Positions 51,824-64,000 are shown, numbered from the stretch's first letter. The stretch is 64,000 nt of DNA from Tubulanus polymorphus (GCF_964204645.1 NC_134029.1:11090850-11154849), one strand, 5' to 3'. Notes: generated from the letters alone by a model not told the origin. Program-made: numbers and translations.

Positions 51824-54800
51824 ATGGCATACGAATATTCGAGCAGATTAATAGACCGATTTTTCAGCGTCGTATAATGGAATATATCCATACATAGGTG
51901 ATATTGACCAAAGAGGAAATGTATTTGGACAAAAAAGTTTATTATGGGGGAGAAACCAAGGTTACCATTGACACAGGAATTTGAATGGGAATTCATTAAA
52001 GCCGAGTCAACTATGTGAAGTCGGGTGATACTGTTGGGCGGAAAAATTAAACGAGAATTATTAAAATCAAATTGATGACCATTAGAATCCCAAACATGGG
52101 TAGCTACAACTCAGAATTTATGTATATGTTTCGTGTGCGCTTTTCTAACCAGAGCTCGCTCGCTTGTGTTATGCGCCAAAGAGCGCTCAGAAATTTATGT
52201 TGTATTTAGTAATGCCTGCTCGCTTCGGTGTTTTAGTTTACATTTGGCTTTCTTTCTGCACGCTAGGAGCGCTCAACGATTTGTGTTACTTCTGTTTAAG
52301 TTTGTTTCTTTGCCTGTCAATGCCAAGTTAATTGTGTCGGGAAGACTTGTAATTGTTTTTCATTTGTTTTGTGTGTGTCGGAAAGACATGGTACAGTGTA
52401 ACAATGTTTTTTTTAAATTTATTTTTGTTTTCGGGTTGTGTGGACGTATTATGTTTTTCTTTTTTTTGGTGTGAAAAGAGTTAATTTAAATGTTTTGTAC
52501 TTTCAACACATTATTATTCGAAAATGGAATTATTAAATTCATGGAATCAATTATAAAGCTGAAAAAAGAAAACGGTTATGCATCGGTCAAAGGAATGATA
52601 GATAATTTGTTACCTAGCAGTGCGGGTTTGCATAGAACGTGTGATTCAGCTGTTAGCACTGACCGAGGCTACAATATTGTAACCTAGGTCGGTTCACTGC
52701 ACAACTTTTTTTGTAAACACTAACCGAGGCTACAATATTGTAGCCTAGGTCGGTTCACTGCATGACCTTTGCTTGCGATTACTGGCCCGACCCCAGTCGG
52801 TTGTTTTTACAGTATTTGAAGTACTGGTCAATTGGATGTTACCATAAATAAACAGTATTTTGAAGATGTGGTGACAGAGAGAATCTGTTTTTATTTCGTC
52901 TTGAGAAGGTCCTACTGTTCGCTATTCTGTGTCAAAATATGAATTGAAATATAAAGGATGGAGTTAGTTTCCTTTCCCGATACTGTATTTATGCTTTTAA
53001 TCATGAAGGATAATTATGTTATAGCAATTATAATGATAACCTACGACAGTTTCAAATTCACGTATTAGAAAACGACAATTATCTTTAGATTCCAAATTTC
53101 ATTTGGAAAGCGGCGTTTATGCGCACAATTCCTAAAATGTCAGAATTCCGAAAACTAGGGATTCACACGGTTAGAATGTTAACTAAATAAGTTTCGTCCG
53201 AGCAAATGATTACTATAAGAAACTAACGGCGAAACTTCACGGGTTGGTGCGGTCTGTGCGCTGCATGAACGGGTTTTTGGTATCAAATGTAAAATACCGG
53301 CCGTGTACATGTTCGGATTTGTACCGATACATTGAGTTTAGTTCAATTTTTTGATCATTATAGTTTAGGAGTTCTGTGTGACCTCACTGAGCGCGCTGAT
53401 CAAAAATAGTCTGCACACTGTAAGCATCACATGTTGCTTGGTTTTAAAGGACAGTGTGCTAATTGACTATACATGAAAATGGGCTTGACCAAAATTCTCT
53501 TCCTGACAGAGGAATGTATAATCGCACTGATATAGCTGTCTTGCTAGGTTGAAAGGTGTTTGAACTTCGCCGAATTCAGTTAAAATTCAATGAAATACCA
53601 TAATTAATAAAATCTTATTGACGGAAATTTACCGCTATATTTAAGTTATTTTTCAGTGCGTTTTAAAATTACATTGAATTCATCGTTTGAGGTCAATGAT
53701 GGCGCAAAACAATTTAAATTGAGTCCAGTTGGGAGAATATTCCCTTACTTTAGGGTGATTTAGTATTTTATGAATCAAGAAATTATTTACAATGGACTTA
53801 TTTTCCGCTAGCAGCAAAACAACACACTGTTGTCTGAACTGTCAATCATTACGTCGTGTCTAGTTTAACAAGTAGATATAGACTAAAAAGGATGCGTGGT
53901 CCCCACGCGAGAACCAAACAAGACGGTTGTTAGTGGACGTACTCAAGTTGGATGGTCAGGAGTCAACAACGGTTTAAATAATTTATAAAAACAGATGTAA
54001 GCAGTTGTAAACTTGTGAACAGAGGAAATATCAACATATATACACAATTGTGTCTAACTTTCTCCTGTCTGGTTTTATGTTAAATACATATTTTGTTTGA
54101 ATAAATATTCAAATATCGATCCGGAAGAGCAATGCGGCCAACAACATTTTATTTTGAGTTTGAAAAAATGACCTGTTGACTCGGTAAGACGGCTGTTCGA
54201 TTTACCGGGTGCGCACTACTATGTTTTAAATGGCTATGAAAACGGAGTCGAACCAAGAACAGCAATTAAGCTTGATGTCTCGTTTCCCTCATAGATGACA
54301 TATATCAGAATCAGTTTTCTCAAAATCTGTTTCTTATCGAAGTCCTTGATTCGTGCTTGAATATGTACATAAGATTTTACAAATGAACACGAAGATATAA
54401 CAAGAATTGAGGTATTGGTTATTCGGTGACAAGTCGAATCGTTTGGAACTTAGAAAAATCCTCAGACTTAGAAAAGTCTGACTTAAGTTGAATTTCCGAA
54501 AAGTACGACTACTAATTGTTTCTGTTATCGGAAATTAAATCAACATCTACATCTAATGTATCAATTGATACGAAACGGTTTTAGGACCGTAGATTGATTG
54601 AAAGTTACGGAGAGGGAGGGGTAGCTCTATCGCATTAAAACATTATTGCTCAGTTATACATATGGCATTCATCCATTTAGCTCAAACAACAAACACACTT
54701 CTGCGCAGAAAAATACCAAGGCTATATATGCTTAATCGTATTTTATTGATACAGACAATAAAATCGCTGTCCGCGTTTTGTCCCCTTGCTTAAGTCACGT

Positions 54801-55929
54801 CGTTTGTTATCTAATACAAATTAAAAGGTCAGCAGAATTTAAGGGCTTTCACCGTTGAGTAGTAGCCTATCTGTCATGAGGCCTGATCATGCACATGTGT
54901 TATATTAGAAATACAATATAGCTTTTCAATTTTTTAGGCGAAACGTTGCTTTAAATATATTCGCCGCGTCTTGATTTTCTTGAGGGATTTCTCTTGATTG
55001 TTAAAACAATATCAAATCAAAAATATCTCAAAAAGCATGAAACCTAGAAATATGTAGCCAATTTGGAATTGGATGAAATGTTCCAATTCAAAATAAGCCA
55101 TTCGACCCTGTTATCAAACATATCAGTGTTCTTTAAAACACTTGTTAAATATCGGAGGATTTTTAAGCCGAGCTTCAAACATTTCGATTCCTGAACTAAA
55201 ATGATTATGTGGCATGTAATTATCCAAGACTATGAATATGTTTTAGGTGACCGTTTAAGGTGTTCCTTTTATGCGGGAAGGATTTGTTTCAATCGCACTT
55301 TTAAGATATCAACAGCTCACTATGAAAAGTAACGGTATCGATTGATCGCTGACAGATTTAGCAGTTAAAATCGCCACACGTGTTAAATGTTTGCATTGAT
55401 ACAGGCGATTAGAGGGACACATGGCATCCACTGCATATAAAACAGTAGATAGATTTCTGGAGATTTAAAGTTTGGATGCTCTGATGAACTCTATCAGCTG
55501 TTGGTTGGTTAAAGCATAGCAGTGCTAAATTTCTATGGTTAAAGTACATTGCAGGTGACCCAAATGATTCGCCTGCTGCCTGGATACTATAAACCTGGTA
55601 CCTACGAGCATGGACTCTTTAAGATGGATGTCTGGACGTTATAGTACAGTGTTCATGACTATAGAACCGGGTGACCCGAATTCCCCACCTGCCTGAAAAT
55701 CTCATAGGGGAGGTTACGCGTATATCTTTGCTGCACACCGATCTCCTTGAAAGGTCAAAATGCTATTTTTGTGAAGAACTACACGAGCCTCTCCATCTGA
55801 TTTAACACAGGGTACATAAATATTTAACTAATACTTTTAAACAAGATTTCTTCAGAATAAAAACTACGTCCAAATATCTTGCTAAAGTACTCCCCGGCTC
55901 TGGGTACTTATTCTCATTCTGATTCTCAC
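51824..55929. other. Intergenic DNA with a palindromic duplicate
   Basis: No protein family recognised in 4 kb. At 52661-52695 and 52723-52757 the palindrome ACCGAGGCTACAATATTGTA plus its completion to CCTAGGTCGGT occurs twice in tandem (62-bp spacing). Other frames (52133-52474, 52490-52687) lack motif support. Confidence 0.4.
52661..52757. repeat. Tandem pair of 32-35-bp palindromes
   Basis: Two copies of ACCGAGGCTACAATATTGTA followed by (G/A)CCTAGGTCGGT and TTCACTGCA. Each can form a hairpin. Confidence 0.75.
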
Positions 55930-57085
55930 ATTCGGCACAATATGGATCTTTTAGACTAACTCAAAAATCTCAAACCTAATGGCCAAAAATTTATATGTTT
56001 CGACGCTATATCCTTGTTCACAAATATACCATTGGAACCAACTCTCAATTTATTAAGAAGAAAACTCCCGGACTCCAATCTTGATCTCCCGGTTCCTGTA
56101 GATTGCTTACTTGAACTTTTGGAGCTCTGTACAACCAATCTATACTTCCAATTCCAAGACAAAATCTATGAACAAATTTTCGGTTTCGCTATGGGCAACC
56201 CATTTTGGCTAATCTTTTCCTTGAACATTTTGAATGCGAAATTCTTCCGAAATTACGCTGGCTCTAAACCTAACTTTTGGATTGGATGTGTTGATGACAT
56301 TCTGTGCTTTAGTTTCTGATGATTTTGATCTTAACTCTTTTATTGACTTCATCAACTCTCAATATCCATCTTTGAAATTCACATTTGAATGGGAACAAAA
56401 TGACCAAATCCCGTTTTTAGATGTTCTAATTCACAATAAATACTCTCATTTGTTTTTTCAAGGCCTCTTTCTCCGTGCACTGCAGATTTGCGATGAAACC
56501 TTCCTTTCGGCTGAATTTGACCACATATCCAACTCGCTTAAAAAATTGGCTTACCCAGATCACATTTTGAAAATTGCTATTTCTAAGGCTAAACGTACTT
56601 TCTTTAATTCTAAACCTCCAGAAAATAGAAAAACACATTTCAGAATTCATTGTAGTTCCGTATGTACCTGTTTTGCAAAAGTTTCGTCACTCTCTCCCTT
56701 TATTGGATAGACAAATCATTTAGCAAGACTTTCAATCTAAACCTTTGGACTGCGGAGTTTACAAAATTCCTCGTTTTGGCTGTGATAAAATGTACTCTGG
56801 AGAAACTGGTCGAAATTTAAAAACTCGAATTTCGGAACACAAAAAGGATATAATAAATAAAAAACCGGCTAGTGGTGTAGTCAATCATGTTTGGAACACT
56901 GGTCATCGTTTTAATTTTGATAAAGCCAAAATAATTTATACTTCCAGCAAATACACTAAACGCCACACAGTTGAGTCTTCCCTAATTACTCGTCACTCAG
57001 ATATTAGTACCAATTTAAATAATGGCTTTTCTCCTCACAATTCCCTTCTTTCTAAGTATATTACTTCATGCCTTGCCAAACACTA
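55930..57085 (+). pseudogene. Penelope-like element: reverse transcriptase and GIY-YIG endonuclease fragment
   Basis: RT core motifs FDAISLFTNIPL (about 55998-56034), IYEQIFGFAMGNP (about 56165-56203; family pattern is Y.Q..G.aMGSPlSP, here changed to NPFW) and CVDDILCF (the catalytic DD, about 56286-56310). A frame change near 56310 precedes FTFEWEQNDQIPFLDV, then a stop and another frame change precede the GIY-YIG domain: GVYKIPRFGCDKMYSGETGR and SEHKKDI (56754-56860). The order RT then GIY-YIG is diagnostic of Penelope-like elements. The 5' part is missing and at least two frameshifts are present. Confidence 0.85.
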
Positions 57086-57159
57086 ATTAGTTACTCACTC
57101 ACCAATTTACTCAATTAACCTGTTCTCCTCTTTATATATACCCTTGTTTTAGTCAATAT

Positions 57160-57200
57160 CTCACACCTGACGATGATCTCTAGTGTGAGATCGAAACGCC
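57160..57200 (+). other. Stem-loop in the Penelope 3' tail (hammerhead-like core)
   Basis: CTGACGA followed by GATCTC-TAGTGT-GAGATC and GAAAC (57167-57197). CUGANGA and GAAA around a stem are hammerhead ribozyme core elements, which Penelope-like elements are known to carry, but one extra base lies before the stem and the other stems are not visible. Confidence 0.35.
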
Positions 57201-57555
57201 ATGTTCTTACATTTTAGATTACAGTCAAATCTCGTTATACCGCCTTCCGTAATACCGCCAGCCCCGGCTCTCGCCGTATTTTTGCCAATGCACAGATCAG
57301 ATGTATTTAATCTAATGTATTTTTGTCCCGTCATACCACCCTCCGCTAACCGCCAACCGCCAACACTAATCTGCGTACAAATATATTGTTAAGCATTACT
57401 TTTTGTCGCGTTATACCGCCAGCGAAAAAATTTAGCGATCAATTCTATATGTAGGCTTATAATACACTGCAGATATAGCGCAACGATCTATTGTCTCCCT
57501 AACGACCAATACTGCGCGGTAACTTTAGATTGTGTATCTAATTGCTTGTCTCAGC

Positions 57556-59241
57556 ATGGCTGAAAAACGACCCCGGCTGTCTTTATCTGTGAAAGAAAAG
57601 CGTGAAATCTGTGAATTTTCAAAGAAGTGGCCGACAAAATCGCAGCAAGCTGTTGCAGATCACTTTGCTACATTATGGAAAAAGCCGATCAAACGACGAA
57701 CTAATGGCGATATTCTAGCACAGGCTGAAAAATGGTTAAATTCTGAATTAAACACTGAGGCAGCACTGTCTTCTAAGAGATTACGGTCAGCTAAACATGA
57801 AAATATGGAGAAAGCCCTTTATTTGTGGTTTAGCTCTACAAGAGCCAAGAACATTCCTGTCACCAAAGACATTATCAGAGCACAGGCGATTTATTTTGGT
57901 GGGGAGTTAGAAATTGGCGAGTTTAGTTACTCCAGTGGATGGCTGAACAGATTTAAGCATCGTTACGGAATATCCAGTCACAAAATCAGTGGAGAAAGTG
58001 CTGGAGTTGATCAGGAAGTTGTGAAATCCGGAATAGAAAAGGCCGAAGAGGTTATCAAGAACTTTACTCCGAGGGACGTGTTCAATATGGACGAGACTGG
58101 TTTATATTATGCCCTCTTGCCTGATCGATCCTTAACTACCTCAGAATTTGTAAAGGGCACAAAAAAAGTTAAAAACAGAATCTCACTTGCTGTTTGTGCT
58201 AATTCAGACGGCACTGAGAAATGCCGCCTCCTTGTGATTGGTAAAAGTAAACGTCCACGCTGTTTCAAGGGTTTCAACTCCCAGCTATATTGTGATTATG
58301 AAGCGAACAAGAAGGCGTGGATGACGAGCATAATCTTCTTCGAGTGGTTGGAAAATTTCAACCAGAAAATGCATTCTCAATATCGCCACGTGCTACTAAT
58401 CTTAGATAACGCACCGTCACATATTGTACCGGAGAACGAGAACGGCGAGTTGTCACTTGGAAATGTAACAGTGCACTTTCTCCCGGCAAACACAACTAGC
58501 CACATTCAACCTATGGATGCGGGTGTCATTCAGAACATGAAGACGCACTACCGGAGGCTGCAAATACAACATCTTGTTAATGCCATTGACAATAATCGAC
58601 CTCCAAAACTTGAGCTCAGTGACGCAATTAGATATGCTAAGTCGGCATCGGATAGAGTTTCAAGAGAAACGATTGCTAACTGTTTCAAGCATAGCCAAAT
58701 TCTGCCAGAAATCTGGCCATCTGTCGCGAGGCCACAGACGAGCGCTCCTCGGAGAAATTTGTTTGAAAGTTTAATGACAGAAGCCGCTGAAACATCGGAA
58801 GAATCTTCGTCAACCAATACAACTTCTACCCGACCTAGAATTGGTGACAATCTGTTTGAACGTTTAGCGGCTGCACTCAGCATTGCTCCCGAAATGCTTA
58901 TGACGGAGGAAGAATACGTCAATGTCGATAAAGAACTACCGTCTACCGCGATATTAGAGGATGATGAGATTTTAGATTTAGTGAGAAGTGACATGAATGA
59001 TGACAATGGCGATGATGAAGAAGAGGATATCCCTGAACCGGAGAAACCACCGACATCGTCAGAAGCTCGTTATGCAATCCGTTCGTTACTTCGTTACTTG
59101 GAATCGAACAAGTACGCAACCGAAGAAGACATCCGTGCTATCAATCAAATTGGATCTCGTCTGCATCCGTGCTATCAATCAAATTGGATCTCGTCTGGAC
59201 ACTCTGACAGGCTTATCTATGAAGCAGTCGCAGATAACTGA
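57556..59241 (+). CDS. Tigger/pogo transposase with altered C-terminus
   Basis: 561 codons without a stop; ATG at 57556 chosen over the upstream in-frame GTG. N-terminal CENP-B-type helix-turn-helix DNA-binding region (KRPRLSLSVKEKREIC; second domain with SSGWLNRFKHRYGIS near residue 133-147). The catalytic core has FNMDETG (first Asp), LLILDNAPSH (second) and IQPMDAGVI (third), with 36 residues between the last two, as in pogo-type DDD transposases. An acidic C-terminal region follows. A 34-bp tandem duplication (59130-59163, 59164-59197) shifts the frame near the end, replacing the original C-terminus, which is still readable in another frame to 59263. Confidence 0.92.
   Translation: MAEKRPRLSLSVKEKREICEFSKKWPTKSQQAVADHFATLWKKPIKRRTNGDILAQAEKWLNSELNTEAALSSKRLRSAKHENMEKALYLWFSSTRAKNIPVTKDIIRAQAIYFGGELEIGEFSYSSGWLNRFKHRYGISSHKISGESAGVDQEVVKSGIEKAEEVIKNFTPRDVFNMDETGLYYALLPDRSLTTSEFVKGTKKVKNRISLAVCANSDGTEKCRLLVIGKSKRPRCFKGFNSQLYCDYEANKKAWMTSIIFFEWLENFNQKMHSQYRHVLLILDNAPSHIVPENENGELSLGNVTVHFLPANTTSHIQPMDAGVIQNMKTHYRRLQIQHLVNAIDNNRPPKLELSDAIRYAKSASDRVSRETIANCFKHSQILPEIWPSVARPQTSAPRRNLFESLMTEAAETSEESSSTNTTSTRPRIGDNLFERLAAALSIAPEMLMTEEEYVNVDKELPSTAILEDDEILDLVRSDMNDDNGDDEEEDIPEPEKPPTSSEARYAIRSLLRYLESNKYATEEDIRAINQIGSRLHPCYQSNWISSGHSDRLIYEAVADN
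59130..59197. repeat. 34-bp tandem duplication in the transposase gene
   Basis: Two identical units beginning CATCCGTGCTATCAATCAAA. As 34 is not a multiple of three, everything downstream is read in a different frame. Confidence 0.95.
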
Positions 59242-59604
59242 CTTTTTCACAGCGAGTAAATAAACAATACAAGGACCTTACGCAAACATTGCACTCGGTA
59301 ATTAAAAATCGGTGATGGATTTTAATAAACAAACACGTGCACGCTGCATTCTTTCAGTGCCGTTTGCCTCCAGCGGATTAATTAGTAATATTGCCTACTG
59401 TTCGTAATATTTTGTGATTGAAGAGTCAATAAAAACAAGTAATTTGTTGGTCTTTATTGTTATTCTTTATTTATTTTGACATATTGCTCAAAATGTGATG
59501 GAAAAATGGGAAGTTTTAGTGAACTCTCGCTATACCGCCTAACCCGTCATAACGCCAAAATTTCCGTGATCCCGATGTTGGCGGTATAACGGGATTTGAC
59601 TGTA

Positions 59605-62600
59605 TTTCAATAAATAATTCTCGATTTTAGATTTCTTTTAATTTTTAAATAGTGGGTTTTATCTTACATCTGATAATATCATCATTTTTATGCATGTTGC
59701 TTGCTAAACGTCATGAATTATGTCATCTTATATGTAGGTACGCAGCTTAGTAAAAGTCACAGAATATTCAAGATGAATATTTGGAAAGACAACACGGAAA
59801 ATTTGAAATTTTTGAAACGATTTAAGCTTTTCAAAATCAGAATATTGAAGTATTTTATTAAATGTTGCTGTTAGCAAGGGGGACATTTACCTAGAGGAGA
59901 TTTTTACCGGGGGGGATATTTACTGGGGTATTTTTCCGAAAATAAACCATTTTAAGGACAAAAATAATCAAAAATCATGTTGATCTATACTTGAAAAAGC
60001 TGCATTTAATCTTCCAATTGAATTTTCATTAAATTATTGCCATGAAATAAAGGCAATTTCGATTAATCTTAAAACTTCAAAACTTATCACATTATACAAA
60101 CAGATTTAGCTCGATGGTTATCGGTTAGAGTTTTATCGCTCATATATTTCACATCCTCAAAGAGCATATTCAGAATATTTTAACTGCCCTGAAAACTATA
60201 TAGCGTTTGCATACAGTTTTGCACTACTGTTTATACGTTGTTTATATTGTCACGTATCACTGCAAATCTGAAGCATATGTCGCTATTTATAACAGGGGAT
60301 CTGGCAAGCGAATCCAAACTGAAAAGAAGACGCTTTTGGAGAGTGGCATGATCGCGGGGGGGGGGGGGGGGCAGACTTGAAATAAATGCCATTGAGTAAT
60401 TCAGTAAAATGTTCCAGAATCTAGCTTTTGGAGAAAGGGCCACAGGTGCATAAGGCACAAAAGGGGTGTGGTCTTTGAAGAATGAGATGCGTTTAGGTGC
60501 TTTCTGAGCACTTTCTTAGTTGAAATTAGGAATGGTATATGCTCACAATTTCAGGCATGTTTTATGTAAAAAGGATAATAACGATTACAATAGATTCAAT
60601 GAGGCTAAGATTATCTGATGTATAAAATGAAGGTTAAAATCTATCTAAGCCCACGAACTGTTGAAGAATTTCAGAATGTAACGCTATGCAGAAATACGAC
60701 AATAACGGTTTTACACTGGTATCCTTTAACAGCAGGCGATGAAAAAAATTATGTTCAAGCGTCAGAAAAATGGATGAGGGCCTGGCCCCATGTCTCTGTA
60801 TTGTTCTCCGAATCCAAGAACAAGTCTATCGCACATTTGAGCCTGAGTAGCCACTTAAGATTTGCGGTGATACGTGAGTACATGAACACATTGAGAAACT
60901 AGTGGAAAATTCTATACCCACGCTATAGTTTGGGATATAGTTGTATTTTGAGTGTCTCAGTTAAGCTCTGAAAATAGTCTAACCAATAAAAATCGAGATT
61001 GGAGTAAATAAGTTTACAAATTGTCATTGGTTATGGAGTTTTACGATGAATCGAAATTTCCTTCTTTTTGTGGCGATATTAGTTTAATGCAGAATTCGAT
61101 TTTAACAAATGCAGCTATTTTCAAGCATGTCTGCATTCATATTTTGATTTAATTTCTGGAATTAGAAGCGTAATCATAAATTCAGGCTAACCTCTCATTA
61201 TTGAAATGGTGGTTTATTTTCAACGGGGGTCTGGATGTCTTTGCATCATAAATTTCGATGTGCATTTTGGAGTGTTCGAACCTCCCATGATTTTGTATTA
61301 ATTTCGCTGAAATGTTGATTTAAAAAAATAAAAGATGCTGTATCTATAATAGATTTATGTGGATCTATCAATGCATTCTAAAGAAATCTTCCGAACTGAG
61401 GCCGAATTTAATAGAAATAAGAAATTTCGTAATTTCGTATAGTATTCAAGATTTCATTTGGATTACGGTAACGGCCTTTGGTGATCTTCACCGTGAGGTC
61501 ATGAATGAAGAAATACCATAATAGAACTCTTAATATGATAACATGTGTTGAGATGAAACCGCAACGTTTTGACTGTTGACTAACTGCCATCTTTAGGTTG
61601 AATGTAGACATTCCAGTGATTTGAGCTTTAAGTCAGATGGCAGTCACTGAAAATCCGAACGTTGTTGCGGTTTAATTTTGATAATTAAATGTCATCGTAT
61701 AAACTTTTATTGCAGAATTTCTTCATTTATCGGATTAGTGTTCTATTCGACTACTTTGGGTCATGTAGTCGTTTACATAGAAAATTATTACTTGTCGCCA
61801 CGGAAGGTATATGCAACCGTGTCAGTCGCTACGGGAGAGATTCTCTGTATATCGGCATCTTAAATCGGCACCTTTGTTGGTCCTAGCCTGCATTCACTTC
61901 CAATCAAACGAATTGGTAACGTTATTCTTACCATGAATGCCTTTTTGTCGTAGAATATGGTGCCACTGATATAAAATTAGTTTTTATTCTACCATAATTT
62001 GAGAAAATCAGTTATATTGGAAAAAAACTGATAAAGTACCTTAAAATTCAGCGATTCATTTTACTTCATTGGCATCTTCAAATAGAGTTTTGAGGTGCTA
62101 AGTTTATTCCTATTAAGAGGTCATTATTTTTGGCGGTCAGTGCAGTTTGTTTATTCGTTCACCAATCACTGTCTAGTTAGCCAGTGTAATTCACCTGTTG
62201 ACTGATAGCTGCTGCTGGGCTTTTGATAACCTATACAAACAATTTACTCAACAAAGTAGGAAAGCATGTGAAACTGAAATTTCAGCCTTGCATTCTTTTA
62301 CTTAGACCAGAAGAGGTTTTTTTATCAAATTGGAATAACTGATTTCAAAACTACGTGAACATCTCAACTGAATTTATTTCAGTATTTATTCAATCAATAA
62401 TGATAATTGTTAGGCTTATTCTCACTAGCATACCCTCAGTGAGTAATGGGTATTAGATTATAATATAATGCACTATTATTTTGATCTTATATTAGAAGTT
62501 GTAATATCATTTCAACCAAACTGTATAACTATGAAATTACATTTCGGTTAAGGTATCAATTCTAACAAAGCATTAAAGGGTTCAATATTCATAAACGAAC

Positions 62601-64000
62601 AAGCAGAGAACAGCGTGACAAAGTGAACATCACATGGATTACTTAAAAATTGATTGTATCGAAATAAACAATAATTGCAGGTTAATTCTAAGTATTTTAG
62701 ATACATTTTTGGGAAAATTTTTTGTAGTCTTTCATCCAAGTAAAGAGATCTAAAGACAAAATCCATTTCATGAACATATGATTTTATTTGTATTTTCGTC
62801 TCTCATATATCCTTGAAGACAAATGAAGCCAAATTCAAAAAAAGACAAATTCATTTCTATAGAATCAAAGATTTATGACAGTATGAATGCACCAGCATGT
62901 TTTATAATCGCAAATATAAAACAAAAATCATAAAATTCTAAATCAGATCTGGCACAATACTTGTTTTGACGGATTGAATCCATAATGATGTTATATAAAT
63001 CAATAGTTTTCCTATTGGTTATTCCCATTTTGTTGAGCGTGATATAATTTAGGGGGTTCTTAGCAACTCAGAAACTAGGATTTCTATTGACAGAACTGTA
63101 TTCAACGCATACAGAGTTCTGTATACAAAGCATATGGGGTTTAACAGTACCTTTGACCCTGTCACGTATCACTGCAAATCTTTAACAGATGTGGCTATTT
63201 TGAACAGGAAATTACTGTGCCATCTCAAAATGGTAAATTTTTCACTAGTTGACTTCTAGAAACGATGTGTTTTGAGAGTAGCTATTGTGGTAGGAGTTAC
63301 TATCACTAAGTCGCTGTTTACAATCGGTTGGTTACAGTCACATCTACTGCCAGTGTGCACTATCAAAATGCTAGCACAGTAGCACATCAGATGTTTTACA
63401 ACAGTCACTTTTCAGCAGTAGACTCTTTCAAACAGCTACTGTGGAAAACCAACTGAATTGAAAGGTAGACTATTTTGGCGTCATTTATTTGTTATTTGTG
63501 ATTACATCCAGCAGTCAAATGATTTCATTTCAATCGTTGCCTCAACTTACAATCGTCACGATTTTTTGTATATTTTTCTGTCATATCTAAAATTCGGGTC
63601 CCCAGGGCGAATCACTATTAAAGCCGTGAGACTACATCGAAGTACCGATGACGTAAGCCGAAAGCCGTTACCGCTCTCCGCAAAATACATTCGTTACCGT
63701 AATCCAACTGAATTTTTATGGAATATATGTAATGAAATTTATCAATGAATCGGTCAAATGAAACATTTTCTTTACAATATGTAAAATGTGCATGGATTCA
63801 GCGTAAATTCAAATCAGCGAAATTAATATAATAATCAACGATTCAGTGATTCAGCGAAGTTCGGAACACCCCCAAAACAATGCACATCTGACTCCAATTC
63901 TATATAAATTGTCATCCGATTCTAGAAACGTTTTCGTATCAATCATGGCAATTGCGCAATATAAGTATAAGGCTCGCACTTTAACTTCTTTTAAACCCTT
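59605..64000. other. Right-hand intergenic DNA
   Basis: No protein family recognised. Seen: a G-run (about 60357-60371); a short repeat TGTCACGTATCACTGCAAATCT at 60249-60270 and 63160-63181; an imperfect hairpin around AACCGCAACGTT...GTTGCGGTTT (61558-61673). Frames in this stretch are short and unsupported. Confidence 0.4.
61558..61673. repeat. Imperfect inverted repeat (hairpin, ~115 bp)
   Basis: AAACCGCAACG...AACTGCCATCT on the left and AGATGGCAGTCAC...GTTGCGGTTT on the right, arms about 37 bp with mismatches, spacer about 45 bp. Confidence 0.6.

Larger units (their letters stand above)
57222..59602 (+). mobile_element. Tigger/pogo-type DNA transposon, 2.4 kb
   Basis: Inverted ends CAGTCAAATC(T/C)CG(T)TATACCGCC (57222-57243 and the complement ending at 59602), flanked by TA on both sides (57220-57221, 59603-59604). 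More GTTATACCGCC-type repeats follow inside each end. It sits in the 3' tail of the Penelope-like element, and joining the flanks restores an uninterrupted AT-rich tail, so it is the younger insertion. Confidence 0.93.

Noticed and set aside
52133-52474. 113-codon frame rich in Phe, Val, Cys and Leu
   Set aside because: Composition follows T-rich DNA; no conserved motif and no start context.
57532-57555. Upstream start of the Tigger transposase at 57532
   Set aside because: It is GTG; the first ATG (57556) gives the usual short N-terminus before the DNA-binding domain.

Overview
The window is AT-rich invertebrate-type genomic DNA dominated by selfish elements. No tRNA/rRNA operon, bacterial-style operon or convincing multi-exon host gene was found. 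The repeat content (Polinton/Maverick elements, a CR1/L2-like LINE, a Penelope-like element with GIY-YIG, a Tigger/pogo transposon, several non-autonomous DNA transposons) fits a metazoan, probably a marine invertebrate. The species cannot be read from the sequence.

Layout. (1) 1-766: flank holding the left half of a ~493-bp repeat. (2) 767-16357: Polinton A, with 93-bp terminal inverted repeats (TIRs), 5'-AG...CT-3' ends and a perfect 6-bp target duplication ACTAAA. A second copy of the target repeat at 17325-17817 preserves the empty site. (3) 17818-27342: host DNA with a 118-bp tandem repeat, a 1,461-bp long-TIR transposon with an 8-bp duplication (18555-20015), and a Harbinger-like MITE (26467-27143). 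(4) 27343-47795: Polinton B, about 430-bp TIRs whose outer 193 bp are themselves palindromes, carrying a LINE at 37158-39594. (5) 47796-64000: repeat-rich DNA with a tandem array near 49.5-50.6 kb, a Penelope-like fragment (55.9-57.1 kb), a Tigger element (57222-59602) with an almost intact transposase, and a gene-poor right end.

How the genes work together. Both Polintons encode or once encoded a protein-primed family-B DNA polymerase (with N-terminal zinc finger and an endonuclease-VII-like insert), a double-jelly-roll major capsid protein, a penton-like minor capsid protein and a block of small conserved, partly membrane-spanning virion-type proteins. Polinton B also keeps a retroviral-type integrase with chromodomain and an FtsK/HerA-type packaging ATPase. 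In A the integrase is truncated and fused to another gene and the ATPase is gone. Both are inactivated by scattered stops and frameshifts.

Most notable observations: an open 356-codon intein with LAGLIDADG endonuclease motifs at the active-site YxDTDS motif of polymerase A, with the intein-free site in polymerase B; terminal palindromes in Polinton B; a gene-start motif (T-run then TATAAATG/TAAATAAATG) resembling poxvirus late promoters, alongside a VLTF3-like zinc-ribbon gene in A; terminal genes that begin exactly where the TIR ends; a divergent centre in an otherwise conserved penton protein; and loss of a C-terminal PCNA-binding-like motif from the Tigger transposase through a 34-bp tandem duplication.
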